From: Denitratisoma sp. DHT3
GTDB taxonomy: Bacteria; Pseudomonadota; Gammaproteobacteria; Burkholderiales; Rhodocyclaceae
Length of the DNA: 64,000 nucleotides
Assembly (NCBI RefSeq): GCF_007833355.1
Contig: NZ_CP020914.1
Span: 730,047 to 794,046, forward strand
Reading direction: 5' to 3'
Under the pieces are notes generated by a model. The model made no database searches and was not told the DNA's origin. It saw only the letters and a program-made list of their open reading frames with translations. Below are positions 8,993-17,840 of this stretch, one piece after another. The translations under genes were made by a program, and so were the position numbers. Within the stretch, counting starts at the first letter, position 1. Each line of letters begins with the position of its first letter.

Positions 8993-9394
8993 TCAGGCGG
9001 CGGGGTCGCGCTGAGGCTGCGGCGTGCCGCCGCCCTGCTGACCACCACCCTGGCCGCCTTGTCCGCCGCCCTGACCCTGAGGCTTCTTTCTCGGCTTGAA
9101 CGGACCCTTGGCCTTCTTTGGCTTGTGCTGCGGATTGCCCGGGCCGCCGCCATGCGGATTGGCATTGCCGTAGCCGCTCTGGCCGCCTTGTCCGCCCCTG
9201 GACTGGCCAGGCATGTGACGCTGTTTGGGGGAATGGTGGATGGGCGGCGCGCCGATCCGGTTGCCGGGGGCAAGCTGGATTTCCAGTTCCACGATTTCGT
9301 CCCATTGCGCGTCGGTGCGGTCGTATTCGTGAATCGCCAGCAGTTCCTTGAGCCGGGCGCGGGGATTGAAATTGGCGGGATCGTTCGTCGTCAT
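8993..9394 (-). CDS. Hypothetical Gly/Gln-rich basic protein
   Basis: 133 residues. The first ~55 are a normal mixed-composition region (NFNPRARLKELLAIHEYDRTD, then WDEIVELEIQL). From about residue 60 the chain becomes low-complexity, rich in Gly, Gln, Pro and Lys (GGGQGGQGGGQQGG near the C-terminus, with a KKAKGPFKPRKKP block). Such basic Gly-rich tails often bind RNA or are disordered, but no function can be assigned. The ATG at 9394 begins the well-composed part; upstream in-frame sequence is probably not translated. A hairpin (8-bp stem, 9438-9445/9459-9466) lies in the leader. Confidence 0.6.
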   Translation of the reverse strand: MTTNDPANFNPRARLKELLAIHEYDRTDAQWDEIVELEIQLAPGNRIGAPPIHHSPKQRHMPGQSRGGQGGQSGYGNANPHGGGPGNPQHKPKKAKGPFKPRKKPQGQGGGQGGQGGGQQGGGTPQPQRDPAA

Positions 9395-9586
9395 GGCCTG
9401 ATTGTTTTCGTCAGATTCGTCTGGCTGGGGCAAATGGGCGTACCGCCTGACTGACGGCCGGTACGCGGGACATGCCGTACTGCTGTTATCGGGGGAGGCC
9501 GAGGACTTCGAGGACGTCAAGGCCACGCATCATCGCTATTCCATGGACATCGCCATGGTGCCGCGCGCCGACCATCCCGGTGCGCG

Positions 9587-9610
9587 AAAAAACCGCCCGG
9601 AGCGGTTTTT
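9587..9610 (-). terminator. Intrinsic terminator after tRNA-His
   Basis: A 9-bp stem (9588-9596 with 9602-9610) with loop ccgga. Its A/T arms put a T run on the 3' side in either direction. It lies 14 nt beyond the tRNA 3' end on the minus strand. Confidence 0.85.
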
Positions 9611-9624
9611 CTTGAAAATATTTT

Positions 9625-9701
9625 TGGGGTGACCGATGGGACTCGAACCCACGACGACTGGAATCACAATCCAGGACTCTACCAACTGAGCTACGGCCAC
9701 C
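9625..9701 (-). tRNA. tRNA-His (anticodon GUG)
   Basis: Folds as a complete cloverleaf. The 7-bp acceptor stem begins GTGGCCG after an encoded G(-1) at 9701, the identity element of tRNA-His, opposite C73. The D arm contains AGCTCAGTTGGTAGAG, the anticodon loop reads ATTGTGAT with GTG, and the T loop is GGTTCGAGTCC. CCA is encoded at the 3' end. A promoter and a terminator flank it, so it is a single-gene unit. Confidence 0.97.
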
Positions 9702-9716
9702 GCAGAAGAGCGGCGA

Positions 9717-9745
9717 ATTATACATGAGTCCGGCCGAAGTGCGAA
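9717..9745 (-). promoter_or_regulatory. Sigma-70 promoter of tRNA-His
   Basis: On the minus strand TTCGCA (9745-9740), 17-bp spacer, perfect TATAAT (9722-9717), then a GC-rich discriminator (TCGCCGC). Such discriminators are typical of stable-RNA promoters under growth-rate control. Confidence 0.75.
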
Positions 9746-9830
9746 AGCGCCGCGGCGCTCTCGGCGCGCGGTGGTGGAGACGATACAATCCGGGGCGTCT
9801 GCTTCCGACGGATCGGCCTGTCTTCCCTCA

Positions 9831-10808
9831 ATGCTGGCTTACATTCTGCGCCGCCTGTTCTATGCCGTACCGATCCTGCTCGGTGTGAACCTGATTACCT
9901 TCGCCCTGTTTTTCGTGGTCAACACGCCGGACGACATGGCGCGGATGCAGCTCGGGGTCAAGCGAGTGACGCCGGAGGCCATCGCCAAGTGGAAGGCCGA
10001 GCGCGGCTACGACAAACCCTTGCTGTGGAACGAGGCGGCGGCGGGCGGCGGCCGATTCACCGAAACGGTGTTTTTCGCCAAGTCGGTACGGATGTTCGCC
10101 TTCGATTTCGGCCGGGCCGACGACGGCCGCGACATCGCCGCCGAGATCCGCCAGCGCATGGGTCCTTCGCTGGCGGTGGCGCTGCCGGTATTCCTGCTGG
10201 GACTGTGGGTGACGATCAGCTTCGCCCTGATGCTGGTGTTCTTTCGCGCGACGTATCTCGATCTGGCCGGCACGGTGCTGTGCGTCGCGATGATGTCCAT
10301 CTCCGGACTGTTCTACATCATCGGCGGCCAATGGCTGATCAGCAAGATCTGGCACCTGGCGCCCATCTCGGGCTACGGCCAGGGACTGGATACGGCCCGC
10401 TTCCTGGTGCTGCCGGTGATCGTCAGCGTGATCGGCGGCATCGGTTCCGGCACCCGCTGGTACCGCACCCTGTTCCTGGAGGAGGCCGGCCGCGACTACG
10501 TGCGCACCGCCCGCGCCAAGGGGCTGACGGAGACGGCCGTGCTCTTCGGCCATGTGCTGAGGAATGCCCTGATTCCGATTCTCACCGGTGTGGTGGTGCT
10601 GATCCCCAGCCTGTTCATGGGCAGCCTGCTGGTGGAGTCCTTCTTCGGCATCCCCGGCCTGGGCAGCTACACCATCGAGGCCATCAACGCGCAGGATTTC
10701 GCCGTGGTGCGGGCCATGGTGTTCATCGGCGCCGGACTCTACATCCTGGGCCTGCTGCTGACCGATCTGTCCTACACCCTGGTGGACCCGCGGGTGCGTC
10801 TGTCGTGA
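9831..10808 (+). CDS. Peptide-type ABC transporter permease (DppB/YejB-like)
   Basis: Inner-membrane permease of an oligopeptide-type importer, about 325 residues with six predicted helices. The N-terminus MLAYILRRLFYAVPILLGVNLITFALFF is typical of DppB/OppB. The EAA loop that contacts the ATPase reads YVRTARAKGLTETAVLFGHVLRNA, and the C-terminal conserved block is GIPGLGSYTIEAI. I chose the ATG at 9831 since upstream in-frame residues do not resemble the family. It overlaps the next permease by GTGA, and the three transporter genes form one operon. No solute-binding protein gene is adjacent. Confidence 0.87.
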   Translation: MLAYILRRLFYAVPILLGVNLITFALFFVVNTPDDMARMQLGVKRVTPEAIAKWKAERGYDKPLLWNEAAAGGGRFTETVFFAKSVRMFAFDFGRADDGRDIAAEIRQRMGPSLAVALPVFLLGLWVTISFALMLVFFRATYLDLAGTVLCVAMMSISGLFYIIGGQWLISKIWHLAPISGYGQGLDTARFLVLPVIVSVIGGIGSGTRWYRTLFLEEAGRDYVRTARAKGLTETAVLFGHVLRNALIPILTGVVVLIPSLFMGSLLVESFFGIPGLGSYTIEAINAQDFAVVRAMVFIGAGLYILGLLLTDLSYTLVDPRVRLS

Positions 10809-12148
10809 TCGACATCAAGCCCGTCCTGCTCTGGTCCGACCTGCTGCTGTTCCTGCTGCTGGCGGCCTGTGTCGCGGCGGCCTGGGCGTGCCGCCGCAGT
10901 CCGCCCCAGCGCGCCGCCTGGGGGCGGGTCGCGCGCAGCGCCACGGGCATGGCCTCAGCCGTGACGCTGGCGCTGTTCCTGCTGGTCGGCGTGCTCGATT
11001 CATTGCATTACCGGACCCTGCTGCCCGCCGCGGGGGAACGGGAGCGGCCGGTCTATGGCATCGAGGTGTACTCGGTCCTGGACGGCCTGTTGCTGTCGCT
11101 CAAGGAGAACACGGAAAAAACCTACTCGGCGCCGCTGGCGACCCGCCTTTTCGCCAAGGAGAGCCTGGAGGGCGGCCGGGAATTTCCGCGCCTGAAGCAC
11201 GGCGGCGCACATTTGGCCGACGAGGCCGGCTGGGCGGCGGACGTGGGCCGCCGGGCCCTGTTCGGCCTGGGCGCCGGCGCGGCGCTCTGGGCGCTGCTGG
11301 CCGCCGTCCTGGCGCCGGCGCTGAAGCGGCGTGAAATGGCCTGGCGCAGCGTGCTGACGGTGTTGCTGCTGACTTCCCTGGCCGGAGGAACGGTCGTGAT
11401 GCTGGGCCAGGGCTACCATGTACTGGGCACCGACAAGGTGGGACAGGACGTGCTCTACCTGACCCTGAAGAGCGTTCGCACCGGCCTCCTGATCGGCACC
11501 CTGACCACCTTGGTGACCCTGCCGCTGGCGATCTTCCTCGGTGTGCTGGCGGGCTATGCGGGAGGCTGGGTGGATGACGCGATCCAGTATCTGTACACCA
11601 CCCTGAACTCCATTCCCGGCGTGCTGCTGATCGCGGCGGCGATCCTGATGATGCAGGTGCTGATCGACACCCATCCGGACGCCTTTTCCACGGCGGCGGA
11701 GCGGGCCGACGCGCGCCTGCTGGCCCTCTGCCTGATTCTCGGGATGACCAGCTGGACCGGCCTGGCGCGGCTGTTGCGGGCCGAGACCCTGAAGCTGCGG
11801 GAGCTGGAATACGTCCAGGCGGCGCGGGCCTTCGGCATCGCGCCGCTGGCGGTGATGGTCCGGCACATCGTTCCCAACCTCGGTCACATCGTGCTGATCG
11901 CGCTGGTGATGGACTTCTCCGGCCTGGTGCTGGCGGAGGCGGTGCTCTCCTACGTCGGCATCGGCGTCGATCCCTCGACGATCAGTTTCGGCACCATGAT
12001 CAACGCGGCGCGCATGGAACTGGCGCGCGAACCGATGGTCTGGTGGACCCTGGTCGGCGCCTTCCTGTTCATGTTCCTGCTGGTGCTGGCCGCCAATCTG
12101 CTGGCCGATGCCGTACGGGAAGCCTTCGATCCGCGGACCGCGCCATGA
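10805..12148 (+). CDS. Peptide-type ABC transporter permease (DppC/YejE-like) with long N-terminal extension
   Basis: 447 residues starting at a GTG that overlaps the stop of the preceding permease. The C-terminal ~270 residues are a DppC-type permease: LGTDKVGQDVLYLTLKSVRTGLLIG, an EAA loop YVQAARAFGIAPLAVMVRHIVPN, and SYVGIGVDPSTISFGTMI. Typical family members are ~290-340 residues. Here the first ~180 residues add two membrane spans plus a soluble loop (around ENTEKTYSAPLATRLFAKE), which may replace or contact a binding protein. The stop overlaps the ATPase start (ATGA). Confidence 0.85.
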   Translation: MIDIKPVLLWSDLLLFLLLAACVAAAWACRRSPPQRAAWGRVARSATGMASAVTLALFLLVGVLDSLHYRTLLPAAGERERPVYGIEVYSVLDGLLLSLKENTEKTYSAPLATRLFAKESLEGGREFPRLKHGGAHLADEAGWAADVGRRALFGLGAGAALWALLAAVLAPALKRREMAWRSVLTVLLLTSLAGGTVVMLGQGYHVLGTDKVGQDVLYLTLKSVRTGLLIGTLTTLVTLPLAIFLGVLAGYAGGWVDDAIQYLYTTLNSIPGVLLIAAAILMMQVLIDTHPDAFSTAAERADARLLALCLILGMTSWTGLARLLRAETLKLRELEYVQAARAFGIAPLAVMVRHIVPNLGHIVLIALVMDFSGLVLAEAVLSYVGIGVDPSTISFGTMINAARMELAREPMVWWTLVGAFLFMFLLVLAANLLADAVREAFDPRTAP

Positions 12149-14127
12149 GCCTGATCCGTGTGCGAGACCTGGCGCTGACCATCGGCCCGGCGCGGCCGGT
12201 GGACGGCATCGACTTCGAGATCGGCGCCGGCGAGACCTTCGCCCTGCTGGGCGAATCGGGCTGCGGCAAGTCGATGACGGCGCTGGCAATGATGCGCCTG
12301 TTGCCCGAGGGGGCTCGGATCACTCGCGGCGCGGTGGTCCTGGAGGATGCGGATCTGCTGGACCTGACCGAAGCGCAGATGCGCGAACGGCGGGGTGGCG
12401 CGATGGCGATGATCTTCCAGGAGCCGGCCACCAGCCTCAATCCGGTGCTGACCATCGGCCGCCAGATCGCCGAGACCCTGGCCCTGCATCGCGGCCTCCG
12501 TGGCGCGGCCGCCCGCCGGCGGGGCGAGGAACTGCTGCGCACGGTGGGCATCCCCGATCCGGCGCGGCGCTACGACGAATACCCGTTTCAGTTGTCCGGC
12601 GGCATGAAGCAGCGGGCGATGATCGCGATGGTGCTGGCGGGCGAGCCGCGGCTGCTGATCGCCGACGAGCCGACCACGGCGCTCGACGTGACGATCCAGG
12701 CCCAGGTGCTCGGCGTGCTGACCGAACTCCAGCGCCAGCGCGGCATGGCGATGCTGCTGATCACCCATGATCTGAGCGTGGTGGCGCGGATGGCCGACCG
12801 CGTCGGCGTGATGTATGCCGGACAATTGGTGGAAGTGGCGAATCGGGCGGATTTTTTCGCCCGTCCCCGCCATCCCTATTCCCGCAAGCTGTTCGCGGCC
12901 CTGCCCGACGCCAGCCGCCGGCGCGGGCGCCTGACGATGATTCCGGGGCGGGTGCCGCCGGCCGACGCCCGCATTGCCGGTTGCCGTTTCGCCGACCGCT
13001 GCGATCGGGTGCTGCCACAATGTCGCGAGCAGGCGCCGCCCTGGCGGGAAGCCGAGAACGGCCAGCGGGTCCGCTGCCATCTGCCGCTGGAAGACGCCGC
13101 GCCGGCCGCCGGCCCGGACCTTGGCCGGGAAGAGGCGGCACCGCTGCCCGAGCCGGCCGCAGTGGCGGCACCGTTGCTGGAGGTGCGCGATCTGCAGGTC
13201 CATTTCCCGATCCGCCGCGGCCTTCTGCAGCGGGTCGTCGGTCAGGTGCGGGCGGTCGATGGCGTTTCCCTGGATTTGTGGCCGGGGCGCACCCTGGCGC
13301 TGGTGGGGGAGTCGGGTTGCGGCAAGACCACCGCCGGCAAGGCCCTTCTGCAGCTGATCAAGCCGACGGCGGGCAGCGTGCGCCTGGCCGGAACGGAACT
13401 GACCCGTCTCAAGCCCGGCGCGCTGCGGCCGTTGCGCGGCGCGATGCAGATGGTGTTCCAGGACCCGTTCGCGTCGCTCAACCCGCGCATCCGGGTGGGC
13501 GGCGTCATTGCCGAAGGCATGGAAGCCCTGCATGTGCCGGGCGATCACCGCGCGCTCACGGAACGCCTGCTCGGCCAGGTGGGGCTGGGACCGGAAATGG
13601 CGCAGCGCTATCCCCACGAGTTTTCCGGCGGGCAGCGCCAGCGCATCGCCATCGCCCGCGCGCTGGCGGTGAATCCGCGGCTGCTGATCTGCGACGAACC
13701 CACCAGCGCGCTGGATGTCTCGGTGCAGGCCCAGATCCTGAATCTGTTGCAGGATCTGCAGGAAAGCCTGGGCCTGGCCTACCTGTTCATCACCCACAAC
13801 ATCGCGGTGGTCGACTATCTGGCCCACGAGGTGGCGGTGATGTACCTGGGGCGCGTGGTGGAGCGCGGCTCGGTCGACGAGATCCTGCGCCAGCCCTTCC
13901 ATCCCTATACCAAGGCGCTGATCGCCGCGGTGCCGCGCATCGATGGCGCGCTTGGCGAAGTCCTGACCGTGGCCGGCGATCCGCCGTCGCCGGCGGCGCC
14001 GCCGCCGGGCTGCCATTTCCACCCCCGCTGCCCCCGGGCGATGGACGTTTGCCGCCGGGAGTATCCCGGCGAGAGCCGGCTGTCGCCGACCCGGGTGGTG
14101 CGCTGCCACTTGTACCCGGACGGATAG
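12145..14127 (+). CDS. Fused double ATPase of the peptide-type ABC transporter (YejF/DppDF-like)
   Basis: 660 residues containing two complete ABC ATPases. First half: Walker A GESGCGKS near residue 37, signature LSGGMKQR, Walker B LLIADEP. Second half: Walker A GESGCGKT near residue 390, signature FSGGQRQR, Walker B LLICDEP. Each half ends with the oligopeptide-transporter C-terminal domain (CRFADRCDRVLPQC and CHFHPRCPRAMDVC), whose cysteines can bind an iron-sulfur cluster in relatives. The Ala/Pro-rich stretch around residues 320-350 links the halves. The ATG at 12145 overlaps the permease stop. Probable substrates are peptides or peptide-like compounds; the specificity is unknown. Confidence 0.92.
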   Translation: MSLIRVRDLALTIGPARPVDGIDFEIGAGETFALLGESGCGKSMTALAMMRLLPEGARITRGAVVLEDADLLDLTEAQMRERRGGAMAMIFQEPATSLNPVLTIGRQIAETLALHRGLRGAAARRRGEELLRTVGIPDPARRYDEYPFQLSGGMKQRAMIAMVLAGEPRLLIADEPTTALDVTIQAQVLGVLTELQRQRGMAMLLITHDLSVVARMADRVGVMYAGQLVEVANRADFFARPRHPYSRKLFAALPDASRRRGRLTMIPGRVPPADARIAGCRFADRCDRVLPQCREQAPPWREAENGQRVRCHLPLEDAAPAAGPDLGREEAAPLPEPAAVAAPLLEVRDLQVHFPIRRGLLQRVVGQVRAVDGVSLDLWPGRTLALVGESGCGKTTAGKALLQLIKPTAGSVRLAGTELTRLKPGALRPLRGAMQMVFQDPFASLNPRIRVGGVIAEGMEALHVPGDHRALTERLLGQVGLGPEMAQRYPHEFSGGQRQRIAIARALAVNPRLLICDEPTSALDVSVQAQILNLLQDLQESLGLAYLFITHNIAVVDYLAHEVAVMYLGRVVERGSVDEILRQPFHPYTKALIAAVPRIDGALGEVLTVAGDPPSPAAPPPGCHFHPRCPRAMDVCRREYPGESRLSPTRVVRCHLYPDG

Positions 14128-14142
14128 GCGCTTAATGCGAAA

Positions 14143-14265
14143 AGCGGCACGCGGCGCCAGCCGCAACCGATCGGTGCCGCTACAGCGTTCCCCGTAATAT
14201 CGAGCTATCGACCCCCCCGGAGGGGGGGCGAGCCTTCCCACGATGCGGAGTGTTCTTTCCGCATC
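14143..14265. other. Cluster of three hairpins between the ABC operon and mltD
   Basis: Three inverted repeats follow one another between convergent genes: 14143-14150/14174-14181 (agcggcac, 8 bp), 14212-14218/14222-14228 (seven C, gga, seven G), and 14242-14249/14258-14265 (gatgcgga, 8 bp). None has a clear T run, so they may act as 3'-end stabilisers or as weak terminators. Confidence 0.6.
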
Positions 14266-14272
14266 ATGGAAA

Positions 14273-15739
14273 TCAGCGCTTTCGGTGGTTCTTCGCCGTC
14301 GCGGGAATGCGCAGCGGCTTGGCGGCGGCCTTGGCGCGGGGCCTTCCGGCCGCCGCTTTCTGGCCCTTGGCCCCGCGGGAGCCCTTGGTCGCGACGACCT
14401 TCTTGCCGCCCTTGCCGCGTTTACCGGCGGTTTTTGGCGAATCGGCCGGCGTCTGCGGCAGTTTCGCGATCAGCTCGGAGCTGATGCGCGCCGCCGGCCC
14501 CGGCACCAGCAGGTTGAGCCCGGGTGCGACGCGGGTCTTCCGGCCGATGCTGTTGATCTGCTTGAGGTGGGCCACCGTGATGCCGTGGCGGTTGGCGACG
14601 GCATCCAGTTTTTCGCCTTTTCTCAGCGTATGGGTGCGCCACAGGGAAAGCGGACGGTCCTCGCTCTCGTAGCGCTCCAGGTTGGTCTGGAACACCGAGA
14701 CCTTGTCGGTGGGCAAGACCAGAGTGGATGTCCCGGTGTCGCGCATCACCGGGCGGCTGTGCGCGGGGTTGAGGGCGATGAATTCGTCCAGGGGGATTTC
14801 CGCCAGGCGCGCGGCCATCGCCACGTCCATGGTGGCCGGCATGTCGATGGTGGCGAAATAGGGCTCGTTGGGAACGGAGGGAAGGTGAATGCCGAACAGT
14901 TCCGGATTGGCCAGGATGTTTTTCAGCGCCTGCAGCTTGGGCACGTAATAGCGGGTCTCCCCCGGCATGGTCAGACTCAGGTAGTCGGTGGGCAAGCCCT
15001 TGGCCTGGTTGCGGACCACCGCCTTGGCCACCGCATTCTCGCCCCAGTTGTAGGAGGCCAGGGCCAGGTGCCAGTCGCCGTGCATTTCGTAGATCTTCTG
15101 CAGATAATCGAGTGCGGCGCCAGTGGAGGCAACGATGTCCCGGCGCTGGTCGCCCCACCAGTTCTGTTCCAGGTTGTAGGTCTTGCCGGTGGAGGGGATG
15201 AACTGCCACATGCCCAGGGCACGGGCCGACGAGTAGGCCAGGGGATTGAAGGCGCTTTCCACCATCGGCAGCAGCGCCAGTTCGGTGGGCATGCCACGTT
15301 TCTCCAGTTCCTGGACGATGTAGTAGATGTAGCGGCGGCTGCGCTGGAAGATCTGCTGCAGCATCTGCGGCCGGTTCAGGTACCAGGCCTGGCGGTCGGC
15401 CACCAGGGGGCTGTGCAGGTCGGGCATCGCGAAGCCGTTGCGCACCCGCTGCCAGACATCCGGCGGCGGCGCCGTCAGATCGATGGTGGCGATGCGCGGC
15501 AGGTCCTCTTCGAGCGTGGCGCGCAGCGGCGCCGCTGGAGCCACCTCGAAGACCGTCTGTCGCGGCAGGGCGAGGTCGGGGCTGAGGCGCAGATCGCTGT
15601 CCCGGACTACCGCGACCACCTCGGCGCGCACGGACGGCGCAACGAGGATGGACTGCAAGGCGAGGGCGACGAAAAGGAATCGGAGGAATCGGCTGGACGC
15701 ACGCAGGCGTGCGGCACTGTGGGGGGGCCTGCGTTTCAT
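14273..15739 (-). CDS. mltD: Membrane-bound lytic murein transglycosylase D
   Basis: Cleaves the glycan strands of peptidoglycan to 1,6-anhydromuropeptides in the periplasm. 488 residues. The N-terminal signal sequence is FLRFLFVALALQSILVA; no lipobox cysteine is obvious, so it may be periplasmic rather than a lipoprotein. The SLT catalytic domain has LALLPMVESAFNPLAYSSA with the catalytic glutamate, then GMWQFIPSTGK and ASYNWGENAV. A LysM-type repeat follows (THTLRKGEKLDAVANRHGIT). The last ~75 residues are a Lys/Ala/Gly-rich basic tail, longer than usual. It is followed upstream by gloB on the same strand, a commonly conserved neighbourhood. Confidence 0.92.
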   Translation of the reverse strand: MKRRPPHSAARLRASSRFLRFLFVALALQSILVAPSVRAEVVAVVRDSDLRLSPDLALPRQTVFEVAPAAPLRATLEEDLPRIATIDLTAPPPDVWQRVRNGFAMPDLHSPLVADRQAWYLNRPQMLQQIFQRSRRYIYYIVQELEKRGMPTELALLPMVESAFNPLAYSSARALGMWQFIPSTGKTYNLEQNWWGDQRRDIVASTGAALDYLQKIYEMHGDWHLALASYNWGENAVAKAVVRNQAKGLPTDYLSLTMPGETRYYVPKLQALKNILANPELFGIHLPSVPNEPYFATIDMPATMDVAMAARLAEIPLDEFIALNPAHSRPVMRDTGTSTLVLPTDKVSVFQTNLERYESEDRPLSLWRTHTLRKGEKLDAVANRHGITVAHLKQINSIGRKTRVAPGLNLLVPGPAARISSELIAKLPQTPADSPKTAGKRGKGGKKVVATKGSRGAKGQKAAAGRPRAKAAAKPLRIPATAKNHRKR

Positions 15740-15842
15740 AGCCGGGCAATGTTAACGGAGCCCGCCGCCGCCCGTCAAATTCGCCGGCTTGCCGGGCCGT
15801 GGCGGAATGCCTCCTCGGGCCGCTGCCGCGGAGCCGAGGAAA

Positions 15843-16652
15843 TCAGGCGGCTTTGAAGTCGTTGCGCCACTCGCGCAAGACGGCGAACACTTCGGTCGCG
15901 CCCGTCAGATGCCGCTGGACGTGCGCGCTGGCCGCGTCGATGACGGCCGGCAGGTGACAGCGCAGGAAGGGATTGGTCGCCAATTCATCTTCCAGGCGCA
16001 TGGGGACGGTGGCCTGCCCGGCAGCCAGCAGGCGCCGCAATTCTTCGGCTCTCCGGAGCAGGGCCGGGTTGCGAGGCTCGACGGCAAGGGCGAAGGGCAG
16101 GTTGTAATGACAATATTCGTGGGCGCAGTAGACCAAGGTGTCGCCGGGCAGGGCGGCAAGGCGTTGCAAGGCGCGATGCATCTGCTCGGCGCTGCCCTCG
16201 AAGAGGCGGCCGCAACCCAGGGTGAACAAGGTATCGCCACAGAATAAAATGTTTCGGCGATAATCCCCACGCTCGGCAGTGTCGCCGAAATAGCGGTAGG
16301 CGAGATGCCCGCGAGTGTGGCCGGCGACGTCGAGCGCTTCCAGGGCAAGCGGAGCTGCCGGGAAGGGAAGCTCGATGCGTTCGCCGCCGGACAAGGCATG
16401 CGTGACGCCGGGGATGTCTTCCGCTGCGGGCCCGAAGACCGGAACGGGATGGCGGCGGACCAGTTCGGCGACGCCGCCCGTATGATCCGGGTGATGGTGG
16501 GTGAGCAGGATGGCGCCGAGCCGGTCGCCGCTTTGCGCCAAGTGGTCGATGACCGGCTGGGCGTCTCCCGGATCCACCGCCGCCACGTGGCCGCCGTGGC
16601 GCAGCAGCCAGATATAGTTGTCGCTGAACGCGCGCAAACGAACGATGTCCAT
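15843..16652 (-). CDS. gloB: Hydroxyacylglutathione hydrolase (glyoxalase II)
   Basis: Hydrolyses S-lactoylglutathione to lactate and glutathione, the second step of methylglyoxal detoxification, in the cytoplasm. 269 residues with a metallo-beta-lactamase fold. Metal ligands are seen in THHHPDHTGG (residues ~51-60), the histidine in AGHTRGHLAY, the aspartate in LFCGDTLF, and the C-terminal glyoxalase II region YCAHEYCHYNLPFA. It is divergent from the methyltransferase gene with only ~30 bp between starts. mltD lies downstream on the same strand. Confidence 0.95.
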   Translation of the reverse strand: MDIVRLRAFSDNYIWLLRHGGHVAAVDPGDAQPVIDHLAQSGDRLGAILLTHHHPDHTGGVAELVRRHPVPVFGPAAEDIPGVTHALSGGERIELPFPAAPLALEALDVAGHTRGHLAYRYFGDTAERGDYRRNILFCGDTLFTLGCGRLFEGSAEQMHRALQRLAALPGDTLVYCAHEYCHYNLPFALAVEPRNPALLRRAEELRRLLAAGQATVPMRLEDELATNPFLRCHLPAVIDAASAHVQRHLTGATEVFAVLREWRNDFKAA

Positions 16653-16682
16653 AGCGGAGCTATTCTCCCCGACCCTTGCCCG

Positions 16683-17393
16683 ATGTCAATGCACTTCCAG
16701 AACTGGCTAGAAACACCCCAGGGGCGCTACGTGCTGCGCTGGGAGTTGGCCAAGCACGAACTGCTGTTGGCCGACGTGTTCGGTTTCAATGCGGTCCAGA
16801 TCGGCCTGCCCGGTCATGACTACCTGCGCGGCAACCGGATGCCTTTCCGTTTCCGTTGCGGTAGCGAGCCACCGGTGGAGGTCCGCGCCGAGCCCTGGCA
16901 TCTGCCTTTCGGCACTCATAGCGTCGATCTGGTGGTGCTGCCGCACGTGCTCGAGTTCGCGGAAAATCCCCATTCCATCCTGCGGGAGGTGGAGCGGATC
17001 CTGGTGCCTGAAGGGCAGGTGGTGGTGACGGGGTTCAATCCCTTCAGCCTGTGGAGCATCCACCGCCGCCTGTTCCGGCAGTCCGCGGCGGCCCCCTGGA
17101 ATGGCCGCTATATCAGCGTGCTGCGGCTCAAGGACTGGTTTGCGCTATTGGGTTTCGAAACGCGCGGCGGCGCCTTCGGCTGCTATGCGCCGCCCTTCAG
17201 CCAGGAGAAATGGCTGCGCCGCTGCCACTTTCTCGAAGCGGCGGGCGATCGCTGGTGGCCCTACGGGGGCGCGGTCTACGTGATGCAGGCGATCAAGCGC
17301 CAAGTCGGCATGCGGCTGGTGATGCCGGCCTGGCACGACCGCAAGGCGCGGGCCAAGGCCCTGGTCACGGTTACTCATAGGAATGGTCAATGA
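16683..17393 (+). CDS. Class I SAM-dependent methyltransferase next to rnhA
   Basis: 236 residues of the Methyltransf_11 type. The N-terminal half holds [28 protein letters not shown]. The SAM-binding region is incomplete compared with classical enzymes but keeps [45 protein letters not shown], split here over residues ~80-120. The family is usually found between gloB and rnhA in proteobacteria; its substrate is unknown. I chose the ATG at 16683; another in-frame ATG is at 16689. The stop overlaps the rnhA start (ATGA). Confidence 0.85.
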   Translation: MSMHFQNWLETPQGRYVLRWELAKHELLLADVFGFNAVQIGLPGHDYLRGNRMPFRFRCGSEPPVEVRAEPWHLPFGTHSVDLVVLPHVLEFAENPHSILREVERILVPEGQVVVTGFNPFSLWSIHRRLFRQSAAAPWNGRYISVLRLKDWFALLGFETRGGAFGCYAPPFSQEKWLRRCHFLEAAGDRWWPYGGAVYVMQAIKRQVGMRLVMPAWHDRKARAKALVTVTHRNGQ

Positions 17394-17836
17394 TCGACGA
17401 AGTGGTGGATATCTTTACCGACGGGGCGTGCAGCGGCAACCCCGGACCCGGTGGTTGGGGCGCGATTCTGCGCTACGGCGAGAAGGAAAAGGAACTGTTC
17501 GGCGGCGAGCCGGCGACGACCAACAACCGGATGGAGCTGAAGGCGGTGATCGAGGCGCTGCGCCAATTGAAACGGCCGGTGCGGGTACGGGTGCATACCG
17601 ACTCCCAGTATGTGCAGAAGGGGATCAGTGAATGGATCGCCGGCTGGAAGCGAAAAGGCTGGAGGACGGCCAGCAAGCAGCCGGTGAAGAACGTGGATCT
17701 GTGGCAGTCGCTGGATCAGGAGGCCAGTCGCCATCAGGTCGAATGGCTTTGGGTGCGCGGCCACGCCGGCCATGCGGAGAACGAACGGGCCGATGCCCTG
17801 GCGCGGCGCGGCGTCGACTCGGTGCGAAGGGGATAG
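17390..17836 (+). CDS. rnhA: Ribonuclease HI
   Basis: Degrades the RNA strand of RNA-DNA hybrids, removing R-loops and primers. 148 residues, close to the usual 155. All four catalytic carboxylates are present: D11 ([14 protein letters not shown]), E49 (NNRMELKAV), D71 (VHTDSQYV) and D135 (ENERADALA), with the conserved H125 loop GHAGHAEN. The basic-protrusion helix [16 protein letters not shown] is retained. It is cotranscribed with the methyltransferase (4-nt overlap) and dnaQ (4-nt gap), the classic rnhA-dnaQ pair. Confidence 0.97.
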   Translation: MIDEVVDIFTDGACSGNPGPGGWGAILRYGEKEKELFGGEPATTNNRMELKAVIEALRQLKRPVRVRVHTDSQYVQKGISEWIAGWKRKGWRTASKQPVKNVDLWQSLDQEASRHQVEWLWVRGHAGHAENERADALARRGVDSVRRG

Positions 17837-17840
17837 CCAG

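Noticed and set aside
9625-9830. Possible integration site beside tRNA-His
   Set aside because: No integrase gene or duplicated tRNA 3' end is visible, and the tRNA has its own promoter and terminator.
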